In this document: positions 1 to 5,878 of the stretch, one piece after another
Numbering within the stretch: position 1 is the stretch's first letter
Layout: each line of letters opens with the position of its first letter
From: Bdellovibrionaceae bacterium UBA2316
GTDB lineage: Bacteria; Bdellovibrionota; Bdellovibrionia; Bdellovibrionales; Bdellovibrionaceae
DNA: 7,982 nt
Assembly: GCA_002345205.1 (NCBI GenBank)
Contig: DDVI01000107.1
Coordinates: 1 to 7,982 of the forward strand
Direction of reading: 5' to 3'
Made by a program: the position numbers and the translations under genes
The notes under the pieces: generated by a model
Told to the model about the DNA's origin: nothing
Seen by the model: the letters and a program-made list of their open reading frames with translations, nothing else
The model's database searches: none

Positions 1-1
1 A

Positions 2-49
2 GGTAATATGAAAGAGATCTATTACCAGTTAAGTTATTATTTATTTTAA
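2..49 (+). other. Possible 3' tail of an upstream + strand gene
   Basis: One + strand frame is open from the window edge to a TAA at 47-49, giving about 15 codons ending in YYLF. The + strand terminator hairpin starts 18 bases later, which is the spacing expected for the end of a gene. The stretch also contains a 7-base inverted repeat, GGTAATA (2-8) with TATTACC (20-26). The fragment is far too short to identify, and it could equally be non-coding. The support is the downstream terminator only. Confidence 0.25.
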
Positions 50-67
50 AATTTGATTTAGTCCTCC

Positions 68-101
68 CCCAAATCCATGACGGATTTGGGTTTTGGATTT
101 T
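68..101 (+). terminator. Rho-independent terminator, + strand
   Basis: CCCAAATCC (68-76) and GGATTTGGG (82-90) form a perfect 9-base-pair stem with a 5-base loop. On the + strand it is followed at once by TTTTGGATTTT. The T-rich tail is on the + side, so it fits an upstream gene entering from the left edge. The porin-like gene on the minus strand ends at 121, 31 bases away, so the same hairpin could serve it too. Read that way, however, the stem is followed by GGGAGGA and not by T residues, so termination there would be weak or factor-dependent. Confidence 0.65.
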
Positions 102-120
102 CTAAGATAGGATATCCCGA

Positions 121-1512
121 TTAGAACTGAAGACCGATTTTAGATGCAAAGCCAAAAGTGAAATTATTTTCAGAACCTGGAATTGTTTCAGATTTAAATG
201 CAGCCCCGGGGAACATGAAGCCCAATTGATTTGACCACATGACTTTTTCACGAAGCTTATAATTAAGTTCGATATCATACTCAAAGCCTAATTCTTTCGA
301 TGCCGTACCACCAGCCAATGGACTTACCATCAACTGCCCCCATGCGATCGTTTGATTTAGATCTAATTTATCGTTCCATCGGTATTTAAATACCGGAGCG
401 AAGTAGAACGCGTTGCTGATCGCTTCATCGTCGGGGCTGTTTCCAGCAGTTAACGTGGTGTCACGAATCGCTGCCGTTCTTAGAGTATCAAATGTACCTA
501 AACGGTGATTGAACATCAAGAACGCCACATCGTAGTTACGATCAAATTGAAAACCTTCGTAATCGGTCGTATCTGGATTGTCGCCACTCGCTACGCCCGT
601 TTTAAGTGCGTAATTCCAACTGCCACTCGTTCTAAAATTCCATTCAGATGCGATACCATAACCCGTTGATTTAACACTTTGTCCATTTTTAATTAGACCC
701 ATGTCACCCGAATTAAATCCGGCTTCTAGGCGGAAACTCAAAGAATCCCAATCTTTACCCAAAATGAAATTAGTTTTCTGAACACTGTAATCACCTTGAA
801 CCGAATCAGCGATTGAACTTAAGTTTGTGGTAATCGAGCCCACAGGCGCATCATTCGCTGACAAACTCGCCTTACGACGCTCTAACATGATACCAATTTG
901 ATTACCGGTTTGTTTGTTATCGTAAAGTACTAAAAAGCCTTCGTCTTGAACAAGATTTCCTTGCGCATAACCATCGTCGTGATGTCTAGAAATGAAAGGC
1001 ATCAAGATCATATTGTCTACCAACATTTTGTAAGAGATCTGATCGCGATTACTATTCCAATGATCAAACAAACCATCACCTACGCTATAGCTCATACCGA
1101 TACCAAATTCGAATGGAGCGCGACCTAAAATCAATGACGCATTTTCCTGACTCAAGTTAAAGTACATTTGTGAAGCGCGAATAGCAGAACTTGTAGAGTT
1201 ACGACCCATAACATTTGAATTTGCGGCTGTAGTATTTTTATTACCTTCGCCCCAAACGGTTCCTAAGTAGGAATTGTAACTTGAACTTGAATTGCCCATT
1301 ACATCAAATCGAGTCACAACTTGAATGCCGTCAGACACGATTAGTTTTGGAGACAAGTATAGAAAATGCATTCCATAACCCTTACGAGCATACGGAGTTC
1401 CTAAACTTGGGCGATCAATTTCTAAATATTCAAAACGATAGCCACCCGACCAGTCGATTTGATTAGCAAGTGCAAGTTGAGTCAATGTGACTAAAAATAA
1501 AAGTATTTTCAT
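121..1512 (-). CDS. Porin-like outer-membrane beta-barrel protein
   Basis: The 463-residue product has a short signal peptide: K2, a hydrophobic stretch 3-15, and an AxA-type site with likely cleavage after A16 (LALA/NQ). The mature part has no hydrophobic helix. It consists of many short alternating polar/aromatic stretches separated by Gly/Asn/Asp/Ser-rich turns, and ends in FGFASKIGLQF with a C-terminal Phe, the usual signature for beta-barrel insertion. Length and composition fit a 14-18 strand porin or alginate-export-type channel, but I cannot assign a family or substrate. It is the last gene of the minus-strand operon. The preceding GroES-like gene stops 7 bases upstream, and the AAGGA ribosome binding site overlaps that stop, so translation is probably coupled. 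The GroES-like gene as its immediate neighbour is unexpected. The alternative is a non-pore barrel protein. Confidence 0.8.
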   Translation of the reverse strand: MKILLFLVTLTQLALANQIDWSGGYRFEYLEIDRPSLGTPYARKGYGMHFLYLSPKLIVSDGIQVVTRFDVMGNSSSSYNSYLGTVWGEGNKNTTAANSNVMGRNSTSSAIRASQMYFNLSQENASLILGRAPFEFGIGMSYSVGDGLFDHWNSNRDQISYKMLVDNMILMPFISRHHDDGYAQGNLVQDEGFLVLYDNKQTGNQIGIMLERRKASLSANDAPVGSITTNLSSIADSVQGDYSVQKTNFILGKDWDSLSFRLEAGFNSGDMGLIKNGQSVKSTGYGIASEWNFRTSGSWNYALKTGVASGDNPDTTDYEGFQFDRNYDVAFLMFNHRLGTFDTLRTAAIRDTTLTAGNSPDDEAISNAFYFAPVFKYRWNDKLDLNQTIAWGQLMVSPLAGGTASKELGFEYDIELNYKLREKVMWSNQLGFMFPGAAFKSETIPGSENNFTFGFASKIGLQF

Positions 1513-1519
1513 ATAATCC

Positions 1520-2107
1520 TTATTTTACAATTCCTAGAACATCAGATTCACGAATAATCATGATATTATTTCCATCTACATCAAGCTGGCTGCCTGAAAA
1601 TTGCGAGAAAACGACTCTATCGCCAACAGAAACATCCATCGTTTGCACGCGCCCTTTTTTGTTCATGTGGCCACGACCGATGGCCATTACCCTACCTTGA
1701 AAATTTCCAGACACGTCCGTCACTGTATCAGGAATAATTAGTCCACCTGACGTAACTCGCTCGTTAGCACCGACTAGAACAACCATGCGATCATCAAGTG
1801 GTTTTAGGTAGGATTTGAAATAGCTTTCAGATTTTTTATCAGCTGTCGTAGCCGCAGCCGAACGAGCCGGAGCTTTTGGAGCTACCGGTTTAGAGGCTTT
1901 TGCCGGAGTCGTCTTTTTTGCTACCGCTTTAGGATTCGCTGCTTTCTTAGGGGCAGCTTTAGGTTTAGCCTTTGCCACCGATACTGGTTTCGCGCCCTTC
2001 TTTAGCGCTGCCTTTGGCTTCGTTTGCTTCTTTAACTCCGTCTTTGGCTTCGCAGTTTTAGCTGTTTTCGCTGTTTTCTTTGGTGCTGATTTTTTTGCCT
2101 TAGCCAT
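1520..2107 (-). CDS. groES: GroES-domain co-chaperonin with a histone-H1-like N-terminal extension
   Basis: The product has 195 residues, about twice the ~97 of normal GroES. Residues ~99-195 are a complete GroES fold: PLDDR at 103-107, a mobile loop at ~114-136 with GGLIIP (121-126) matching the GGIVL GroEL-contact segment, GRVMAIGRG (138-146), VGDRVVF (161-167) and the terminal ESDVLGIV. It should therefore still cap a GroEL ring and take part in ATP-dependent folding (family knowledge). Residues 1-~93 are Lys/Ala/Pro-rich with repeated PKAAxKK and KTAKTAK units, like histone H1 or AlgP/Hc2 tails, and probably disordered and strongly basic. I chose the ATG at 2107 because it overlaps the stop of the preceding gene as ATGGCTAA and has GAGGAAAG upstream; an in-frame start at 2173 would lie inside that gene. 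No groEL is adjacent, so this may be a second, specialised GroES. The symbol names the family and does not claim orthology. Confidence 0.88.
   Translation of the reverse strand: MAKAKKSAPKKTAKTAKTAKPKTELKKQTKPKAALKKGAKPVSVAKAKPKAAPKKAANPKAVAKKTTPAKASKPVAPKAPARSAAATTADKKSESYFKSYLKPLDDRMVVLVGANERVTSGGLIIPDTVTDVSGNFQGRVMAIGRGHMNKKGRVQTMDVSVGDRVVFSQFSGSQLDVDGNNIMIIRESDVLGIVK
2052..2078 (-). repeat. Three tandem 9-base repeats encoding KTA units
   Basis: The + strand reads GCAGTTTTA, GCTGTTTTC, GCTGTTTTC in tandem; on the coding strand this gives the KTAKTAKTA segment near residue 11 of the GroES-like protein. Two copies are identical and the third differs at two bases. This is the clearest DNA-level repeat in the basic tail. 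The later PKAAxKK units are similar in protein but differ in codons, so the tail looks like an old repeat expansion with some recent slippage here. Confidence 0.7.
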
Positions 2108-2369
2108 TTTTCTTTCTTTCCTCTTCGTAATATTTTTTATACAGAACTTCCCACTCTGGTGAGCCTTCGACAACTCCGCGTTTTAGAGAGGCAACTTTTT
2201 CACGCGCGCGTCTATCAACGGCGTTATCTTCATTCACAAATTCTTTGATGGCGACTTTTGCTAATCTCAAGGCTTGATCTTCATCTGTGTAGTCGACCAT
2301 ATCGTCGTTCCAAATCGCGTCCGTCAGCAAATGGGCCCAGTGGGATTGGCGTTCTTCTGATAAAATCAT
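2100..2369 (-). CDS. DUF507 family protein A
   Basis: This is an 89-residue acidic/basic helical protein without a signal peptide or membrane segment. It begins MILSEERQSHWAHLL and carries REKVASLKRGVVEGSPEW followed by VLYKKYYEEE. That pattern of an N-terminal LSEE..HLAH helix and a central KxASLKRGVxEGSxEWdVLYxKYYEEE segment is what I recognise as DUF507, a family of unknown function. It is cytoplasmic by appearance. The start is firm: the ATG shares an ATGA overlap with the stop of the preceding DUF507 gene, with AAGGT 8 bases upstream. Its own stop overlaps the GroES-like start by 8 bases. The second DUF507 protein directly upstream is a distant paralogue, suggesting the two act as a pair or heterodimer, which is inference. 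Confidence 0.85.
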   Translation of the reverse strand: MILSEERQSHWAHLLTDAIWNDDMVDYTDEDQALRLAKVAIKEFVNEDNAVDRRAREKVASLKRGVVEGSPEWEVLYKKYYEEERKKNG

Positions 2370-2644
2370 AGAATTACCTTTTTCTCTTTCGCTAATTTCT
2401 GTTTCAGTAAAGGATACATTTTGTATCGCTGGAATTCCCCAGAATTTGAAGCTTCCAGTTTATCCAACATGGCGTTAACTTCTTTTTCTAAATCCAATTC
2501 TTTTTGAAAGTCTTGTTTAAGACTTTCAAGCATTCGGTTCAGGACTTTTTTCTCGTCCTCTTTGAACTCGATTACGTTGTTGTCTTTCCAAACTTTCATT
2601 ACTTTATTGACGATGACTTCGAGCTGCTGATTTGTTAGTTTCAT
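2366..2644 (-). CDS. DUF507 family protein B
   Basis: This is a 92-residue, highly charged, probably all-helical cytoplasmic protein starting MKLTNQQLEVIVNKVMK and ending KQKLAKEKKVIL. The N-terminal M-[KR]-L-[ST]-x-x-Q helix, the central D/E-rich stretch with a LDLEKEV core and the C-terminal KKLAKEKxxIL match DUF507, function unknown. The reading frame stays open to 2719, but the ATG at 2644 is preferred: AAGGG lies 7 bases upstream (2652-2656 on the + strand), the family begins at this MKL, and a promoter is placed so that transcription starts just upstream. It is the first gene of the four-gene minus operon. It overlaps the next DUF507 gene by ATGA, and its start codon is only 4 bases from the divergent PBP start. 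Confidence 0.85.
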   Translation of the reverse strand: MKLTNQQLEVIVNKVMKVWKDNNVIEFKEDEKKVLNRMLESLKQDFQKELDLEKEVNAMLDKLEASNSGEFQRYKMYPLLKQKLAKEKKVIL

Positions 2645-2648
2645 ATAT

Positions 2649-5024
2649 ATGCCCTTAATTCGAAGTCGATTAAAGACTATTTTATTAGCTTTTACAATCA
2701 CTCTGACGCTGTCGATCATCTACTCGGCACAAGCGTTCACCAACTATGAGAAGGATCTTGAAGAGCGACTGAAATCCAAGAAGTTCTTAAATCCAACGAT
2801 CTTCTATGCGGCCCCAATTGCTTTAAAAAAGGGATACGTTCTACCGCGTGAGTCATTATCTCAGTATTTCACTCGTCAAAATTTCCGTCAGCGCCAAAAT
2901 AGCCAGCGCATCATGCCGGGGGACTATTACTGGGGCAAATTAGATGGTTGTAAAACGATGGCTCCAGAGATCGATTTCGAGTACGATAGCTGCCTACTTT
3001 TCGCAAAGAAACCGGGACGCAATGCCGAGCTGATCGAAACGGATGTCGAAGTCTATCAAATCTTCTTAGCTCCTGATCAACGCATCATTGCTATTCGCAT
3101 AAATGGCCGCCCAGAAACGGACGAAGTTGCCGAGCTCGATCCAGAAATTCTAGCTCAATATTTAAATGCCGAACCCATCATGCAAGAGATGGTGGAAATC
3201 AAAGACCTTCCAACAAATTGCCCGAACGCTATCATGGCCATCGAGGATGCCCAGTTTTTAGAACACAAAGGTTATAGCATCAAAGGTACCATACGCGGAG
3301 TCTTAGCTCCGCTATTGAAGGGAAAAAAACCTCAAGGTGGAAGTACGATCACCCAGCAGCTAGTAAAAAATTACTTCTTAACTAATGAGCGTTCTATTCG
3401 TCGCAAGGCCGAAGAGTTTATTTTATCCGTCATGATTGAAAAGAAAATGACAAAAGACGAAATTTTGGAAACGTACATGAACGTGATCTATATGGGACAA
3501 AATGGACCGTTTCAAATTATCGGTTTTGGCTCTGCCAGCCAGTTTTATTTCGATAAAAAAATATCAGACTTGGCGTTAGATGAATGTGCTCTATTAGCTG
3601 CTGTTCTAAACGGACCCGGAGTTTACAATCCGTTTACAAAAGTGGAAAAAACGATGACTCGTCGTAATTTGGTTCTCTCAAAAATGAAAGAATTAAAACT
3701 GATCTCGGACATCGAATACGATGATGCTATTAAAAAGCCGATGCCTAAAAAACGTCCGGCCCAAGCTTCAGAGACCGCTCCGTTTTACCTAGATGCGGTT
3801 CGCAAGCAGATGAAAAAATTAAATCTACCTGCCGATGGAACACGTATTCAAACGGGACTAAATTTAGATATGCAGCAAAAGGCACAAGAGGCCCTGCAAA
3901 ATCATCTTGCGACTCTTGAAAAAGACAACAAAAAACTAGCCGAAAAGAAAGCAAAGGGGCAATCGCTTGAAGGCGTCGTCATTTCTACAGATCATCAAAC
4001 GGGAATCGTTGATGTTCTAGTGGGAGGACGCAGCTTCCGGATGACCCAATTTAATCGGGCAATCGAAGGGCATCGTCAAGTCGGTTCGATTTTCAAGCCC
4101 ATCGTTTATCTAACCGCTCTTGAAAAAATCAAAACGGAAGAAGGTTTTGTTGAAGCTACGGGTTTGGGAAAACTATTTGGCAGTTATCGCCCGTTCACAC
4201 CGATGACTCCGATTAAAGACGAACCGTTTGTCTGGACGTTAAACAAAAAGAAATGGTCCCCAGAAAACTATGCAAAGAAATTTTTCGGCCCAGTTCCTTT
4301 TTACTATGCTTTGAAAAACTCATTGAATGCATCGACCGCACTATTAGGTCAGACCGTTGGTCTTGACGACATTATTTCTAACGCAAAAAAATTGGGTGCT
4401 TACTCAACTCTCCAACCATTCCCCTCCATGACCTTGGGCGCCTTTGAAATGTATCCTATTGAAGCCCTACAAATTTACTCAACACTAGCAAATTTAGGCA
4501 AAAAAGTTGAGTTAAGCTTCATCAAGCGTGTGTATGATTTTAAAGATCAATTAGTATTTGAATACAAACCAACTCCAGAGCCTGTTTTTGATGATGTTCT
4601 AACTTCGATTTTAATCGGCGTCATGAAACAAACACCAATTACAGGAACGGCTAAAGGATTAGCATCTGCGGGATTTGATATTCCAATCGCTGGTAAAACA
4701 GGAACAACTAATGATTACAAAGACACTTGGTTTATCGGAATGACTCCGCTAAAAACCGCCCTTGTATGGGTGGGTTACGATCAAAACGGCGTCACTGGCT
4801 TAACCGGTGGATCTGGTGCTGTACCGGTTTGGTCGCAGTACATGAAAACCGCGCTGAAAGATCATCCAAAAATCGATTTCCCATTCCCCGAGGACAAAAT
4901 TAAACGTATTGTGATCGACAAAGAAAAGATCGGCAAATTAAATTTGAATGTAGAGCTTGAGCCAGATATTGCTCCCTTCGAGTTAATTTTTGATAAAGAA
5001 AAAGTCCCTAGCGAAATTAATTAA
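2649..5024 (+). CDS. mrcB: Class A penicillin-binding protein, PBP1b type (bifunctional peptidoglycan synthase)
   Basis: The 791-residue enzyme polymerises lipid II into glycan strands and cross-links their peptides, acting at the outer face of the inner membrane. A basic N-terminus (R5, R7, K9) precedes one hydrophobic segment at ~10-29. Residues ~45-130 resemble the UB2H region of E. coli PBP1b (FLNPTIFYAAP to MPGDYYWG). The GT51 glycosyltransferase domain, ~180-350, has EDAQFLEHKG with catalytic Glu199, GGSTITQQLVKN (230-241), RRKAEEF and YMNVIYMGQNG. The transpeptidase domain, ~395-735, has SIFK with Ser480 and Lys483, SLN at 558-560 and KTGTT at 683-687. All catalytic motifs are intact and the length is normal. 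The ATG at 2649 is the only start that includes the anchor, since an in-frame stop lies at 2628, but no Shine-Dalgarno sequence precedes it. The GntP-type permease gene follows 52 bases downstream. Confidence 0.95.
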   Translation: MPLIRSRLKTILLAFTITLTLSIIYSAQAFTNYEKDLEERLKSKKFLNPTIFYAAPIALKKGYVLPRESLSQYFTRQNFRQRQNSQRIMPGDYYWGKLDGCKTMAPEIDFEYDSCLLFAKKPGRNAELIETDVEVYQIFLAPDQRIIAIRINGRPETDEVAELDPEILAQYLNAEPIMQEMVEIKDLPTNCPNAIMAIEDAQFLEHKGYSIKGTIRGVLAPLLKGKKPQGGSTITQQLVKNYFLTNERSIRRKAEEFILSVMIEKKMTKDEILETYMNVIYMGQNGPFQIIGFGSASQFYFDKKISDLALDECALLAAVLNGPGVYNPFTKVEKTMTRRNLVLSKMKELKLISDIEYDDAIKKPMPKKRPAQASETAPFYLDAVRKQMKKLNLPADGTRIQTGLNLDMQQKAQEALQNHLATLEKDNKKLAEKKAKGQSLEGVVISTDHQTGIVDVLVGGRSFRMTQFNRAIEGHRQVGSIFKPIVYLTALEKIKTEEGFVEATGLGKLFGSYRPFTPMTPIKDEPFVWTLNKKKWSPENYAKKFFGPVPFYYALKNSLNASTALLGQTVGLDDIISNAKKLGAYSTLQPFPSMTLGAFEMYPIEALQIYSTLANLGKKVELSFIKRVYDFKDQLVFEYKPTPEPVFDDVLTSILIGVMKQTPITGTAKGLASAGFDIPIAGKTGTTNDYKDTWFIGMTPLKTALVWVGYDQNGVTGLTGGSGAVPVWSQYMKTALKDHPKIDFPFPEDKIKRIVIDKEKIGKLNLNVELEPDIAPFELIFDKEKVPSEIN
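2669..2697 (-). promoter_or_regulatory. Sigma70-like promoter of the DUF507-GroES-porin operon
   Basis: On the minus strand a -35 TTGTAA (2692-2697, 4 of 6 to consensus) and a -10 TTTAAT (2669-2674, 5 of 6) are separated by exactly 17 bases. Initiation would fall near 2662, leaving a short leader that includes the AAGGG ribosome binding site. The whole element lies inside the first codons of the divergent PBP gene, where it also encodes part of the membrane anchor. This is motif reading only. Confidence 0.5.
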
Positions 5025-5029
5025 TCCAT

Positions 5030-5058
5030 TTGTATTAGTCTCGGTCGCACGATATAGA
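5030..5058 (+). promoter_or_regulatory. Weak candidate promoter for the permease
   Basis: TTGTAT (5030-5035, 3 of 6) and TATAGA (5053-5058, 4 of 6) are spaced by 17 bases in the 52-base gap after the PBP gene. Initiation would fall near 5065, giving a very short leader with the GAGGTGA ribosome binding site. The match is weak, and the permease may simply be read through from the PBP promoter, because no terminator is visible between the two genes. Confidence 0.25.
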
Positions 5059-5070
5059 ACCTGCACCGAG
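5040..5070 (+). promoter_or_regulatory. Dyad covering the permease ribosome binding site
   Basis: CTCGGT, a bulged C, then GCA (5040-5049) pairs with TGCACCGAG (5062-5070), giving 9 base pairs around a 12-base loop. The right arm includes the GAG of the Shine-Dalgarno sequence GAGGTGA (5068-5074), which sits just before the ATG at 5077. In a read-through mRNA from the PBP gene, the hairpin could mask the ribosome binding site. As DNA, the same dyad flanks the candidate -10 box (5053-5058) and could be a repressor operator. Confidence 0.4.
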
Positions 5071-5076
5071 GTGACT

Positions 5077-5877
5077 ATGCTAGCAAGTTTAGGAATTCTA
5101 ATCAGTTTAGGATTATTGATGTATATGGCCTATCGAGGCTTTTCAGTTATTTTCTTTGCCCCGATATTTGCTTTATTAGCGGCCGCTTTTTCTGGATTGT
5201 CTCCCCTTCCAACATTTACTGAATTATTTTTACCCCAGCTTGCCGGCTACGTAAAAGTTTACTTTCCATTCTTCTTGCTGGGTGCCGTCTTCGGTAAAGT
5301 AATGGAACAATCTGGGGCCGCTGAATCCATTGCTCAAGCCATTACTCAAAAATTAGGAACTAAACACAGTATTTTAGCGATTGTTTTATCCTGCGCCGTT
5401 TTAACTTATGGTGGGGTTAGTTTGTTCGTGGTTGCGTTTGCCGTTTACCCGTTTGGAGCGTCTTTGTTCCGAAGTGCTAATATCCCAAAGAAACTATTGC
5501 CGCCCACTATTGCGCTTGGTGCGTTCACGTTTACAATGGACGCGCTGCCAGGAACTCCGCAAATTCAAAACTCAATTCCTATGAAGTTCTTCAATACAGA
5601 TCTGTACGCAGCTCCAGTATTTGGAACTATTGGTGGTCTCATTATTTTTGTGAGCGGCATGTGGTACTTAGAATATAAACGGCGACAATTCCAAGCTCAG
5701 GGTTTGGGTTACGGAGTCGTAGACGCAGAATCTACGTCTCAAAAATTGCAAAGCTTACCTTCACCACTAGTCGCTGCAATTCCATTAATCAGCGTGTTAC
5801 TAGTGACTTTGCTTTTACAAAAAGTAGTTTTTCCCCCAATGGGATATTTCGTCTTGGGCTGGCGAGCCTCCTTATAA
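5077..5877 (+). CDS. GntP-family permease, N-terminal part (frameshifted gene)
   Basis: This 266-residue frame encodes the first ~60% of a GntP-type secondary transporter, inner-membrane symporters for gluconate, related sugar acids or hydroxy acids such as 3-hydroxybutyrate. It has hydrophobic segments at ~3-38, 61-75, 97-128, 143-158, 176-197 and 229-252, and the family hallmark ALPGTPQIQN at 156-165. The start is the ATG at 5077, with GAGGTGA two bases upstream; the frame opens earlier but only inside the end of the PBP gene. After V251-F252-P253 the family match is lost, and the frame adds a short foreign tail ending in GWRASL before TAA. The following frame supplies the missing half. Together they would give ~462 residues, normal for the family. 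On its own this fragment is very unlikely to transport. The substrate cannot be told from sequence. Confidence 0.82.
   Translation: MLASLGILISLGLLMYMAYRGFSVIFFAPIFALLAAAFSGLSPLPTFTELFLPQLAGYVKVYFPFFLLGAVFGKVMEQSGAAESIAQAITQKLGTKHSILAIVLSCAVLTYGGVSLFVVAFAVYPFGASLFRSANIPKKLLPPTIALGAFTFTMDALPGTPQIQNSIPMKFFNTDLYAAPVFGTIGGLIIFVSGMWYLEYKRRQFQAQGLGYGVVDAESTSQKLQSLPSPLVAAIPLISVLLVTLLLQKVVFPPMGYFVLGWRASL
5828..5837 (+). other. Frameshift site (T5C5 run) in the permease gene
   Basis: A run of five T (5828-5832) is followed by five C (5833-5837). Dropping one base from either run joins the two permease halves and gives the same peptide, V-F-P-Q-W-D-I-S-S-W, followed by AGEPPYKMDLN. The downstream frame has a TAG at 5825-5827 and the upstream frame ends at 5875-5877, so the shift must lie between 5828 and 5877. 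Homopolymer runs are the commonest site for both sequencing indels and real slippage mutations. Confidence 0.8.
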
Positions 5878-5878
5878 G

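Noticed and set aside
946..1466. Two short + strand frames (946-1128 and 1281-1466)
   Set aside because: Both are antisense shadows of the porin-like gene, without ribosome binding sites or recognisable composition.
1860..2100. CRISPR or minisatellite array in the repetitive stretch
   Set aside because: The repetition is mostly at protein level with variable codons, there are no regular spacers, and the frame is an intact GroES-domain gene.
2108..2173. Longer GroES-like start giving 217 residues
   Set aside because: The extra 22 residues lie wholly inside the preceding DUF507 gene, and the ATG at 2107 has both a ribosome binding site and a coupled ATGGCTAA overlap.
2645..2719. Longer DUF507 B start giving 117 residues
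   Set aside because: It would run across the promoter and the PBP start, while family members begin at the MKL and AAGGG sits correctly before the ATG at 2644.
4990..5076. Upstream extension of the permease frame into the PBP gene
   Set aside because: The added residues are charged read-through of PBP codons, and the ATG at 5077 has a strong GAGGTGA and begins a typical first membrane segment.
5025..5076. Riboswitch before the permease
   Set aside because: The gap is 52 bases with a single stem, too small for a known riboswitch class. A simple hairpin or operator explains what is visible.
5828..5837. Programmed +1 frameshift as the leading explanation
   Set aside because: The CCC-C run can slip, but there is no stop or clearly slow codon at the shift site and no evident stimulatory structure, so an indel is the simpler reading. 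It is kept only as an alternative.
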